From a virus: 48,039 nt of DNA. The translations under genes and the position numbers were made by a program. Shown here piece by piece: positions 8,779 through 14,386 of this stretch; position 1 is the first letter of the stretch, and every line of letters starts with the position of its first letter. The notes under the pieces were generated by a model. It saw only the letters and a list, made by a program, of their open reading frames with translations. It was not told the DNA's origin and did not search any database. The stretch is taken from positions 1 through 48,039 of IMG/VR virus record IMGVR_UViG_3300022602_000154; one strand, 5' to 3'.

Positions 8779-9074
8779 GATTTTCCATCCTCTAAGTGCT
8801 TTAGGATCCGCTTTAGCATCTCGTGATCCTGCTTCGAGCGCCGGTCGTTGTCTTTGCCTTCAAGCCGCTGGCCCACCATGATCAAGGGTAATGCCACGAG
8901 CTGAATAACTCCCCCGCTGACATAGAAGACGATCTGCTCCCAGCCCTTGTCGAGCGTCGGCAGCAGCGACCAGATGGTAAACGCATAAACGCAGGCCATC
9001 GACGACATGGCTGTGACAGTATGTCGCGCCAGCCACTCGTTGAATGCGTTGATGTGTGAGATGGCGCGTTTCAT
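8775..9074 (-). CDS. Two-TM small membrane protein
   Basis: A 99-residue protein with two hydrophobic segments, about residues 19-37 and 48-67, then a charged tail (RLEGKDNDRRSKQDHEMLKR) that should face the cytoplasm. The layout fits small phage membrane proteins of the DUF1003 or low-affinity iron permease type, and it could be an extra holin or exclusion factor. A clear holin-endolysin pair lies elsewhere at 43.5-44.4 kb, so a lysis role is not required. It overlaps both neighbours by four bases. Confidence 0.7.
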   Translation of the reverse strand: MKRAISHINAFNEWLARHTVTAMSSMACVYAFTIWSLLPTLDKGWEQIVFYVSGGVIQLVALPLIMVGQRLEGKDNDRRSKQDHEMLKRILKHLEDGKS

Positions 9075-9676
9075 GGCTTGTAGTCCTTGCCGACAGCGCC
9101 GCCGACATTGTCCCTAGTCCACTTGTACCGGTCGCTAAATGATTGGGCTACTTTGTCTGCCATTTCCCAGCCGTCGCTATAGCTTGGCTCATCCTTCCAC
9201 ATTGCTGCCTGCACAACGGCGCGGCGCTTCTCCTCGGCAACACGATACTCGGCGTCACGCTTGTCCTGCTTGACCTTCTGATCAGCCTTCCAGTCCTCAG
9301 TCTGCATGTCGGGGTTAAGCACGATCATGGCTTCGATCAGGTCCATGACGATGGCCGCATCGTGTGCAATCGCGCTGTCAGGATCGTGCTTGCGAAGCTC
9401 CACAACCAGCGTCTCGATCTGCTGCTGGCAGGTTGCGAGGCTCTTGATCGCGTCGTTGTAATGCTTGCGCTTGACCATCGTGGCCATGTCGTCCTTCAGA
9501 CGGTCTTCTTCAATCGAATAGCGGTTCTCGACCTGATCGATCAGTGCAGCCTCGGCAGCGGCCACATCATACCAGCCGCGGCGATGTCCTTCAGGCTCAC
9601 GATCCCACATTAGCTTCAATGTTGGATATGCCTGCTTATGCCAAAGGGCATACAATTGCTCTGCGCGTTTATACAT
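9071..9676 (-). CDS. Helical protein of the packaging operon
   Basis: A 201-residue, mostly charged, probably all-helical protein. It includes a conserved-looking start (LYALWHKQAYPTLKLMWDRE) and a Trp-rich end (DGWEMADKVAQSFSDRYKW). It starts two bases after the stop of the Trp-rich mini-gene, which supplies GGAG for its ribosome binding site. The location between small and large terminase suggests a packaging or head accessory, but I recognise no family. Confidence 0.7.
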   Translation of the reverse strand: MYKRAEQLYALWHKQAYPTLKLMWDREPEGHRRGWYDVAAAEAALIDQVENRYSIEEDRLKDDMATMVKRKHYNDAIKSLATCQQQIETLVVELRKHDPDSAIAHDAAIVMDLIEAMIVLNPDMQTEDWKADQKVKQDKRDAEYRVAEEKRRAVVQAAMWKDEPSYSDGWEMADKVAQSFSDRYKWTRDNVGGAVGKDYKP

Positions 9677-9824
9677 CGTTATTCTCCTTTTCTATCCACT
9701 TTTCAATCCTGATTGGCCCGAAGCGCCAATATTGAATATCCTGCCAACGATCAGAGTATGCGTTCGTCCGCCACCATGTGCGCCAGCCGAAGCCGACCCA
9801 ATTAATCTTCCATTTCGTCTTCAT
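9669..9824 (-). CDS. 51-residue Trp-rich mini-protein
   Basis: A very short gene found by reading the gap between small terminase and the 201-residue gene. It starts at ATG 9824 inside the end of the terminase gene, behind GAGGGG, and stops at TAA 9669-9671. Eight of 51 residues are Trp, with WVGFGWRTWWRTNAYSDRW followed by QDIQYWRFGPIRIEKWI. The regular spacing of aromatic and basic residues and the tight fit between neighbours argue that it is real. I recall similar mini-proteins near phage terminases but no function. Confidence 0.65.
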   Translation of the reverse strand: MKTKWKINWVGFGWRTWWRTNAYSDRWQDIQYWRFGPIRIEKWIEKENNDV

Positions 9825-10281
9825 CTGGCCCCTCGATTGCTGCTACCAAAGCTTCCCGCACCGCCAGAAGCTGATCCATGTCCAAAGCCTCCGCCTCGAT
9901 CACGCGGCCTTCGACCACCTTGATGTTGGCGTTGACGTCGATCTTCTCGCCATACCGGAACCGCGCCAAGCGAATCGCCTGCCACCGGCGCTCGTTCACC
10001 AGTTCCTTGCGGATATCCCATGCAACGTCTTTCCACTCGCCAATGCCGCGCAGGATCGCCTCGTTTTCCTCAACGCGCGGCTCGATGCTTAATTCACGCG
10101 CACGGGCGTATTCTGACATAAAATAGGGGTCGCGATGCAATTCTCGGTTCATGGTGCGGTAATCAAGCCCCACTTCCGCATCCGCGCAGATGTCAGTCGC
10201 CGAACGCCCAATCGCGATCTGCTCACAGACATAAGCCTTCATGCCGTCGTTCATCAGCCGTGGTGGTCCGCGTTTCGCCAT
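9802..10281 (-). CDS. terS: Terminase small subunit
   Basis: A 159-residue protein with an N-terminal helix-turn-helix region (VCEQIAIGRSATDICADAEV, residues about 18-37), a charged middle and an acidic C-terminus (EGPDEDEMED). Small terminases recognise the packaging site and present DNA to the large subunit. The family assignment rests on this layout and its place three genes upstream of terL. AGGAGATATAA before the ATG is a good ribosome binding site. Its last codons overlap the Trp-rich mini-gene. Confidence 0.8.
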   Translation of the reverse strand: MAKRGPPRLMNDGMKAYVCEQIAIGRSATDICADAEVGLDYRTMNRELHRDPYFMSEYARARELSIEPRVEENEAILRGIGEWKDVAWDIRKELVNERRWQAIRLARFRYGEKIDVNANIKVVEGRVIEAEALDMDQLLAVREALVAAIEGPDEDEMED

Positions 10282-10287
10282 TTATAT

Positions 10288-10322
10288 CTCCTGTTCTGAC
10301 AGGTTATACACCACTGACAGGA
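10288..10322. repeat. Short CTGACAGG repeats upstream of terS
   Basis: The 55-base gap before terS holds CTGACAGG twice, about 20 bases apart. The first copy forms a small hairpin with a preceding CCTGT. It may be an operator or part of a packaging recognition site near terS; only the repeats themselves are seen. Confidence 0.35.
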
Positions 10323-10336
10323 AAAAGAAACCCCCA

Positions 10337-10774
10337 TCATGCAAGCGTATAACGATAAAACTTAAACTTCTTTCTTGGATGAATTGAAATATTCACATTC
10401 AAGACACCATCTTTTTCTAAGTTTTTTAAAGCCTTTAAAACAATATCCTTGTCAAACCTTCTAAGTTTATTAACAATAATCCCAGCGGTTTCGCCGTTTT
10501 CATTACGAGAAATTACATCCTTAATCCAAACTTCTACATTGTTTTCCTTTTTAACTACATTTGAAGTCATAAAAACTCGGCTTCCATCACCCTCCTTCTC
10601 TGCAATAAATGTCTTTCTAAGAGAGGCTGACCACTTCGAGCATGCGCGAGTGACCTTAGCATGAGAAGATTCTTTTTTGCTGACATAGAAGGATTGACCT
10701 TCACACATCATGTGCCATGGAGCCGAATCCAACAAGTCTCTGTTTGGCTTGATGCCGTTTTCGATTGCAAACAT
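10337..10774 (-). CDS. Two-domain winged-helix protein sharing a module with the primase
   Basis: 145 residues. The N-terminal half (MMCEGQSFYVSKKESSHAKV, then KWSASLRKTFIA and GSRVF) fits a phage family with a G-x-SF-x-V motif followed by a basic strand (DUF7303-like, from memory). The last 55 residues (GETAGIIVNKLRRFDKDIV, SIHPRKKFKFYRY) closely match the C-terminus of the primase-helicase encoded at 19560-21818. That part is probably a winged-helix DNA-binding module. AGGAG lies seven bases before the ATG. It is the first minus-strand gene left of the AT-rich region, so a regulatory or origin-binding role is possible. Confidence 0.7.
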   Translation of the reverse strand: MFAIENGIKPNRDLLDSAPWHMMCEGQSFYVSKKESSHAKVTRACSKWSASLRKTFIAEKEGDGSRVFMTSNVVKKENNVEVWIKDVISRNENGETAGIIVNKLRRFDKDIVLKALKNLEKDGVLNVNISIHPRKKFKFYRYTLA

Positions 10775-11300
10775 GTTTTTCTCCTATTTGGTTTACTAAA
10801 ATCTTTTGTCACAACGAAATCATTGAATCAATCTTTTATTAAGGATTTTCATACTTATTTTAAATAAATGATTGATACTCATAAACCATTTTATCAACCG
10901 ATTGTCACAAGTCCTTGATTTTGCTCTTCTTCTTATTCTTTATTTATTACTTATTATTATTATTTATAATTATTATTATAACTCTCTCTTATATCTCAGG
11001 GGGTGCTATAGTGTATCTTTATATCTCTAATCTATTTTGAGAGTGTCTCTAGGGTGTATCCAATAACAGTATATCAGGAAGTGGCCATAAGTGACATTTC
11101 CAACAAGTAACTTGCATTTTTATAAGCAAATTCAATAACTTAGTTTTCATAGGTTTAAATAAATCCGTATAAGTTAAGACGTATCTATAAATCGTCACAC
11201 ACCTATGGCATATTAGGCCAGCTAACGGAGAAACCCCATGCTTCCCTTCAGATTCAACTACTTCCTAATGCACACAGCACCTCCCAAGGAGACCCGACCC
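10775..11300. other. AT-rich divergent intergenic region, possible origin
   Basis: About 460-520 bases without a convincing gene, separating the leftward packaging operon from the rightward tRNA unit. Positions about 10925-10985 are almost pure A/T with repeated TTATTA. TTGTCACAA occurs twice, near 10807 and 10905, and ATCAATC/GATTGAT and TAACTTA/TAAGTTA form inverted repeats. It must hold promoters for both directions, though I cannot fix their boxes. It is also the best origin candidate in the window by composition. Confidence 0.45.
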
Positions 11301-11579
11301 ATGACTTGGAATTACCGCGTTATCATGATCCCAGCCGAAGACGATGTTCTGTTCTCGGAAGACGTTTTCGTCATCCGTGAAGTCTTCTACGACAGCGAAG
11401 GCGACATCGAGTTCTGGTCAGAGGAAGACGCCAGCGCCATTGGCGACAGCTTCGAAGAGCTCTGCGACGACTACGACAACATGACAGAGGCGTTCAACAA
11501 GCCCATTCTGGTGCTTGTGAAGGGCGAGGACGGCGAAGACGAGCTTGTCGAGCTTGACGATAGCGAAGACGAGGAATAA
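11301..11579 (+). CDS. Acidic small phage protein
   Basis: A 92-residue, strongly acidic protein beginning MTWNYRVIMIPAEDD and ending in runs of Glu and Asp. The opening WNYRV and the middle (VFYDSEGDIEFWSEEDA, GDSFEELCDDYDNM) match a small conserved phage protein family of unknown function. AAGGAG lies nine bases before this ATG. A longer form from ATG 11238 also has a good ribosome binding site (GGAG, seven bases), adding 21 residues of unusual sequence, so either start could be used. It precedes the tRNA genes on the same strand. Confidence 0.7.
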   Translation: MTWNYRVIMIPAEDDVLFSEDVFVIREVFYDSEGDIEFWSEEDASAIGDSFEELCDDYDNMTEAFNKPILVLVKGEDGEDELVELDDSEDEE

Positions 11580-11631
11580 GAACTCCCCGGCACGTTCCTG
11601 CCCAGCACACTACCGGGGGGCATGAGTTTTT

Positions 11632-11708
<77 letters not shown>

Positions 11709-11715
11709 TCTATTC

Positions 11716-11803
11716 GAAGAGGCTGCTCAGACGGCGGATGGGCACCGGACTGTAAATCCGGCACATAGAAACGGAGTTGGTTCGAATCCAACCCTCTTCA
11801 CCA
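11716..11803 (+). tRNA. tRNA-Tyr (anticodon GTA), CCA encoded
   Basis: GAAGAGG at 11716-11722 pairs with CCTCTTC at 11793-11799. The anticodon stem CCGGA/TCCGG encloses loop CTGTAAA with anticodon GTA, followed by a long variable arm as expected for bacterial tRNA-Tyr. The T arm is GTTGG-TTCGAAT-CCAAC and ACCA is encoded. The spacer to tRNA-Pro is only seven bases, so both come from one precursor. Confidence 0.93.
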
Positions 11804-11811
11804 TCTATTCG

Positions 11812-11884
11812 GGGCATCGTCTAAGCAAGTTCCTGCACCTACTGGCAGGCGATGTGGGTTCAACCCCACTGCTCCGAAATAAAG
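11812..11884 (+). tRNA. Degenerate tRNA-like sequence
   Basis: After the same short spacer as between the first two tRNAs lies a sequence with most tRNA landmarks. Acceptor strands CGGGGCA/TGCTCCG pair, and there is an anticodon-type stem CCTGC/GCAGG and a T arm GTGGG/CCCAC with TTCAA. But the anticodon loop has eight bases, the T loop six, the D arm is weak and short, and CCA is not encoded. It is probably a decaying tRNA copy; a functional odd tRNA is less likely. No amino acid can be assigned. Confidence 0.5.
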
Positions 11885-11886
11885 AT

Positions 11887-11927
11887 GAGGGCCGCAACTT
11901 GTAAGGATTGTTTACAAGTTTGCCCTC
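11887..11927 (+). other. Long two-part stem-loop after the tRNA genes
   Basis: GAGGGC pairs with GCCCTC as the outer stem and a nine-base inner stem AACTTGTAA/TTACAAGTT follows, separated by a small internal loop. The structure is nearly perfect over 15 pairs and has no T run, so it is not a simple terminator. It may be an RNA processing or stability element of the tRNA transcript. Confidence 0.5.
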
Positions 11928-12086
11928 GGACTAGTTGGCCCTGCTGCCTTGTGTTCGCGGCTTGGTCGAGCGGCTGATACGTCCGTTTGTTAGGACACAA
12001 TGCTGCCATGCTGCACGGGGGGCATGGCTTAAGACAATGGATGCGCATGAGTGTGTGCTAGCCATAGCCCCTGCCCCATAAAGCTA
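11928..12086 (+). other. Structured non-coding stretch, no gene seen
   Basis: I see no convincing gene. Paired elements include TTGTGT/ACACAA enclosing two small hairpins (GCT/AGC and GTCC/GGAC), and GCCATGC/GCATGGC near 12004-12028. The first set looks like remnants of D and anticodon arms, but no acceptor or T arm is present, so I do not call a tRNA. Confidence 0.35.
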
Positions 12087-12112
12087 AGGGGGCCGTCGTT
12101 AAACGGCCCCCT
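12087..12112. terminator. Strong stem-loop between convergent units
   Basis: AGGGGGCCGT (12087-12096) pairs perfectly with ACGGCCCCCT (12103-12112) around a six-base loop. It lies where the rightward tRNA unit meets the leftward small-gene operon, and probably ends one or both. The T content after it is modest on both strands. The following 130 bases (12113-12243) hold no gene I can support. Confidence 0.65.
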
Positions 12113-12243
12113 AGACAGTTTGGTCGGTTTCACCAGTTACATAACAACACCCATTCCCAGTTCTGGAACCGACCCTTGTAGCGCCTTCAACGCTTGCCCG
12201 TTACTGTCGCGGCTGCAGGGAACACCACCGGGGTGGGTATCTC

Positions 12244-12498
12244 TTAAAGAACGTGACCGGCGTTCATGGCCCCACCAAGGGCATAAAGCGCATCCATCCT
12301 GACGCGGTTGCCTTCCTTGAGCCTGCCGTCGTAGCAGAAGGCGAACTGGCGTCCGCGCTCGTACTGCCACACCGTTTTGTAATCAAAGCCGTCAGCGGCC
12401 AGTGGTAAGCCTTTCTTGGCCTCCTCATAGCCTTTGCGGAACGCGGCATTAGTAATGATGCTGCGGAGGGTGACAGTACGTGTTTTTGCGTTTGCCAT
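12244..12498 (-). CDS. Small conserved-style phage protein
   Basis: An 84-residue protein starting MANAKTRTVTLRSIITNAAF, with FRKGYEEAKKG and WQYERGRQFAFCYDGRLKEG in the middle. The WxYERGRqFA pattern is one I associate with small phage proteins of unknown function. It starts two bases after the stop of the preceding gene, with GGGG upstream. It is the last gene of a leftward run before the convergent stem-loop at 12087. Confidence 0.7.
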   Translation of the reverse strand: MANAKTRTVTLRSIITNAAFRKGYEEAKKGLPLAADGFDYKTVWQYERGRQFAFCYDGRLKEGNRVRMDALYALGGAMNAGHVL

Positions 12499-12500
12499 GA

Positions 12501-12770
12501 TCAATACCCCATCTCAATTGCGAATGCGTCATATTCGGCTTCTACCTGTTCCAACTTGGCCTGCAGTTCGCGGCGCTCATTGACCATGTTGTTGAGAACG
12601 CGCTGGGTCACCTTCAGCTCGGTATAGACCCGCTGTGCGCCGTCAATCCAGCCTGCAGCCCAGTCGCTATGATACTCATGGTAGGCGGGGTAAGGGTTGC
12701 TGTCATACAGTTCGCCGGTACGGGCTGCGTAGGATCCTTCGGCGTAGCAAGTCTTTTCATCTTCGGTCAT
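12501..12770 (-). CDS. Small protein with C-terminal coiled coil
   Basis: An 89-residue protein from ATG 12770, which sits two bases after the stop of the preceding gene behind GGGG. The first half is aromatic and acidic (CYAEGSYAARTGELYDSNPY, WAAGWIDGAQRVY), with the A-x-G-W-x-D-G motif seen in ribosome-modulation-factor-like small phage proteins. The second half is a Glu/Leu-rich coiled coil. Function unknown. Confidence 0.7.
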   Translation of the reverse strand: MTEDEKTCYAEGSYAARTGELYDSNPYPAYHEYHSDWAAGWIDGAQRVYTELKVTQRVLNNMVNERRELQAKLEQVEAEYDAFAIEMGY

Positions 12771-12772
12771 AA

Positions 12773-12958
12773 TCAACCCCAATCCTTGAAATCTTCTTGT
12801 TGCAGATAGCCTTCACGATATGCGGCGTATTCTGGTGTGCCTGCCTCGATAGGGATCCGTTTGGAACCCTCAAAATAATGCGGATTAAAATCCCGACGAT
12901 AATAGGCGTCTGCCGATCCGCGATCATATGGTCCGCCGTGGCGTTGGTCGTAATTCAT
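12773..12958 (-). CDS. 61-residue Tyr/Gly-rich small protein
   Basis: A short protein rich in Tyr, Arg, Asp and Gly (HGGPYDRGSADAYYRRDFNP, ending FKDWG). The pattern RGSADAYYRR..P.Y..G resembles small phage proteins of unknown function. It is translated from the leader AGATGGAGATT, which recurs before several genes here, and a stem-loop at 12984-12999 lies just upstream of that leader. Confidence 0.7.
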   Translation of the reverse strand: MNYDQRHGGPYDRGSADAYYRRDFNPHYFEGSKRIPIEAGTPEYAAYREGYLQQEDFKDWG

Positions 12959-12983
12959 ATCTAAATCTCCATCTAGGTGGGGA

Positions 12984-12999
12984 GGGGGCCGAAGCCCCC
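12984..12999 (-). terminator. UUCG-capped stem-loop between two small genes
   Basis: On the minus strand GGGGGC-TTCG-GCCCCC forms a very stable six-pair stem with a UUCG tetraloop. It lies between the stop of the 53-residue gene and the leader of the next, without a T run. It may cause partial termination or set an mRNA end. Confidence 0.55.
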
Positions 13000-13003
13000 G
13001 TTA

Positions 13004-13165
13004 TCAGGACTGCTTTTCTGCGTTGTAAAGACGTTCAGCAATGCGGGAGCATTCGCTCATATTGGTGGCCATGCCAACAACTTGACGAGTACGACGGTCA
13101 ACGACAGCCCAATTCATTTTGCCCATCAACCAACCTTCAAAGTTGCCAAAACGAAATTTCATCAT
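13004..13165 (-). CDS. 53-residue small protein
   Basis: A short gene found by reading the gap. ATG at 13165 (a second in frame at 13162) follows the leader AGATGGAGATTGAAG, and it ends at TGA just before the UUCG stem-loop. The product opens MMKFRFGNFEGWLMGKMNW and continues AVVDRRTRQVVGMATNMSE, a compact sequence with a D-R-R-T-x-x-V pattern. The gene, its leader and both flanking hairpins form one cassette. Function unknown. Confidence 0.7.
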   Translation of the reverse strand: MMKFRFGNFEGWLMGKMNWAVVDRRTRQVVGMATNMSECSRIAERLYNAEKQS

Positions 13166-13183
13166 CTTCAATCTCCATCTGGG

Positions 13184-13198
13184 GGGACACCGTGTCCC
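13184..13198 (-). other. Small stem-loop upstream of the repeated leader
   Basis: GGGAC/GTCCC pair around a five-base loop, directly upstream of the AGATGGAGATT leader of the 53-residue gene. It is one of several G+C hairpins found at the same place before this leader type; a 5-prime stabilising or attenuation role is inferred. Confidence 0.45.
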
Positions 13199-13206
13199 GC
13201 CTGATC

Positions 13207-13235
13207 TTTATGGCATGCCGCCAAACTCATGTCAA
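13207..13235 (-). promoter_or_regulatory. Candidate sigma70-type promoter
   Basis: On the minus strand a T-rich stretch leads into TTGACA (13235-13230), then 17 bases, then CATAAA (13212-13207). It would drive the 53-residue gene and those to its left. The upstream 26 bases recur almost exactly at 13734-13759 before another small gene. Confidence 0.5.
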
Positions 13236-13253
13236 ACAAAAAAATGCATGACC
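13228..13253. repeat. 26-bp promoter repeat, copy 1
   Basis: This 26-base stretch, including seven A and TGTCAA, matches 13734-13759 with one mismatch. On the minus strand both copies contribute the T-tract and the TTGACA box of a candidate promoter, so the repeat appears to be a duplicated promoter upstream half. Confidence 0.7.
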
Positions 13254-13513
13254 TACGGATTTATTTGTTCGTCGATGCTCATCATCATAGCGTCAAAATC
13301 TAGGATCAGGTCACCAATGATATGATACTGCTTCCTAAAGGCCTCACGGGCCTCACCAAAGGCATCCTCGCCTTGCGGGTAATAATCACGGGCGTTTGGC
13401 GTTGCGGCCATCATAGCCTCGCGCACGGCCAGCAGGGCATCAAGAACTGCTTGGTTTCGGTCGAGCAGATCTTGGCCACTGGTGCCGTTCAGGTGAACCG
13501 TTGGGATGATCAT
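13253..13513 (-). CDS. Small conserved-style protein with LNGTS motif
   Basis: 86 residues. It begins MIIPTVHLNGTSGQDLLDRN and contains ATPNARDYYPQGEDAFGEA and later helices. This combination of an N-terminal LNGTS motif, a helical stretch, PN-x-RDYYPQG and a final long helix is a recurrent phage protein family of unknown function. It overlaps the preceding gene by four bases (ATGA). Its end runs into the promoter repeat of the next unit. Confidence 0.75.
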   Translation of the reverse strand: MIIPTVHLNGTSGQDLLDRNQAVLDALLAVREAMMAATPNARDYYPQGEDAFGEAREAFRKQYHIIGDLILDFDAMMMSIDEQINP

Positions 13514-13668
13514 TTCGTGTGCTCCGCAATGTAGGCATAAGCGCCCATCTGTGTGTTGAAGATTGGTGCATTGTCAGCAAATGTCTGCTCGACCCATGTG
13601 CCATAATTGGTCTTCACTGCAACGCGGAAGCCATACTGGTCTTGGTACACATAAAACACATTTTGCAT
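13510..13668 (-). CDS. 52-residue small protein
   Basis: A short protein starting MQNVFYVYQDQYGFRVAVK and ending AYAYIAEHTK. The start at 13668 is set by GGAG seven bases upstream within the recurring leader AGATGGAGATTGAAG. A longer frame to 13695 would run through the leader and is unlikely. It overlaps the next gene by four bases. Function unknown. Confidence 0.7.
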   Translation of the reverse strand: MQNVFYVYQDQYGFRVAVKTNYGTWVEQTFADNAPIFNTQMGAYAYIAEHTK

Positions 13669-13713
13669 CTTCAATCTCCATCTAGGCAGGAGCACCGTGC
13701 CCCCGACGACCTA

Positions 13714-13741
13714 TACATAGCACACCTATATTCCATGTCAA
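13714..13741 (-). promoter_or_regulatory. Candidate sigma70-type promoter
   Basis: On the minus strand a T-tract precedes TTGACA (13741-13736), followed after 16 bases by TATGTA. It lies about 45 bases upstream of the 52-residue gene. The upstream half is copy 2 of the 26-bp promoter repeat. The minus-10 box is weaker than the minus-35. Confidence 0.45.
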
Positions 13742-13759
13742 ACAAAAAAATGCACGACC
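13734..13759. repeat. 26-bp promoter repeat, copy 2
   Basis: It differs by one base from 13228-13253. See that copy for the role: it holds the T-tract and TTGACA box of a minus-strand promoter. Confidence 0.7.
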
Positions 13760-13762
13760 GTG

Positions 13763-13796
13763 ATAAAAAAATAGGGCCACCCTTTCGAGCGGCCCC
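13763..13796 (-). terminator. Intrinsic terminator of the long small-gene operon
   Basis: On the minus strand GGGGCC pairs with GGCCCT across a loop, followed by A and seven T. It lies just after the stop of the 41-codon gene, ending the leftward operon that starts at the primase. This is the clearest T-tailed terminator on the minus strand here. Confidence 0.8.
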
Positions 13797-13800
13797 AAGT

Positions 13801-13926
13801 CTAGGAGGAAGCTAACGCTACCATGCGTTTGATGATCTTATCAAGCTTCTTCACACGCGCCAGATATCCGCGCTGCTGGGCCAGAGCCTGCGCCCGTACC
13901 AGCTCCAGTAATGTTGGCTGTCTCAT
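13801..13926 (-). CDS. 41-residue basic helical protein
   Basis: A short gene overlapping the previous stop by ATGA, with GGGAG upstream, and ending just before the T-tailed terminator. The product is basic and helical (LLELVRAQALAQQRGYLARV then KKLDKIIKRM). The tight overlap and position argue that it is expressed. Function unknown. Confidence 0.6.
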   Translation of the reverse strand: MRQPTLLELVRAQALAQQRGYLARVKKLDKIIKRMVALASS

Positions 13927-14144
13927 TTATGGGTCTCCCTTACGCGAATCATTTCATGCTTTGTCTGCAGTGCTGAATTGAGCAACATAATTTTCTCCCT
14001 CTGGCGGTCGTTCTCTTCCTGCAGGCGGTTGATCCGATCCCGTAAAAGACCCGCATCGTAACCGCTAATCTCAAAATACAAATCCTTCTTGGCGTGGTCA
14101 TCAAGCTCTTTTAGCCACTTGGCTAACGTCCAGTTTTTCATCAT
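13923..14144 (-). CDS. Coiled-coil small protein
   Basis: 73 residues with a helical, Glu/Arg/Leu-rich second half (LLRDRINRLQEENDRQREKI) that should form a coiled coil. It starts in an ATGATG overlapping the stop of the preceding ERLR-type gene. It may be a distant relative of the neighbouring ERLR small proteins. Function unknown. Confidence 0.65.
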   Translation of the reverse strand: MMKNWTLAKWLKELDDHAKKDLYFEISGYDAGLLRDRINRLQEENDRQREKIMLLNSALQTKHEMIRVRETHK

Positions 14145-14386
14145 TTATCCTCCGATAAAACAAGGTTAGCCATAGCTGCCCATGCAGCATCCGGTGCTAT
14201 GCAGGCCAGCCCAAGCGCGTTATCTGCCACCAGCCTGTTCGCCGCCCTGCCTGCCTCTAGCATAGCCGGTGTTGGCTTCTCAAGGCGACTGCGTAGCCGT
14301 TCAATCTCATCGGCGGCATCGGTAATTGTTTGCCAAGTATAAGATTCTCCGCCTTTGTTGTTTCGCAACCGTTCTACAATATCCAT
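14141..14386 (-). CDS. ERLR-type small protein
   Basis: Starts MDIVERLRNNKGGESYTW and continues DAADEIERLRSRL. The MDIVERLR opening and [AS]-A-D-E-I-E-R-L-R block define a small phage protein type that recurs at 16432-17914. The C-terminal half (TPAMLEAGRAANRL, AWAAMANLVLSED) differs from the others. Start and upstream stop overlap as TGATG, and the upstream gene ends NGEVQW, as also found before 17914. Function unknown; the helices may mediate pairing. Confidence 0.75.
   Translation of the reverse strand: MDIVERLRNNKGGESYTWQTITDAADEIERLRSRLEKPTPAMLEAGRAANRLVADNALGLACIAPDAAWAAMANLVLSEDK

Noticed and set aside
11950-12005. Fourth tRNA (Asn-like) after the tRNA cluster
   Set aside because: D-arm-like and anticodon-like hairpins exist, but no acceptor pairing or T arm can be drawn.
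12137-12370. 77-codon minus-strand frame near 12.2 kb
   Set aside because: Its last 20 codons look slightly protein-like, but most of the product is Arg-rich noise overlapping the better 84-residue gene, and no ribosome binding site supports a short form.
13140-13760. Repeats near 13 kb as a possible CRISPR array
   Set aside because: Only two copies of a 26-bp element 500 bases apart, with genes between them; they fit promoters, not CRISPR repeats.
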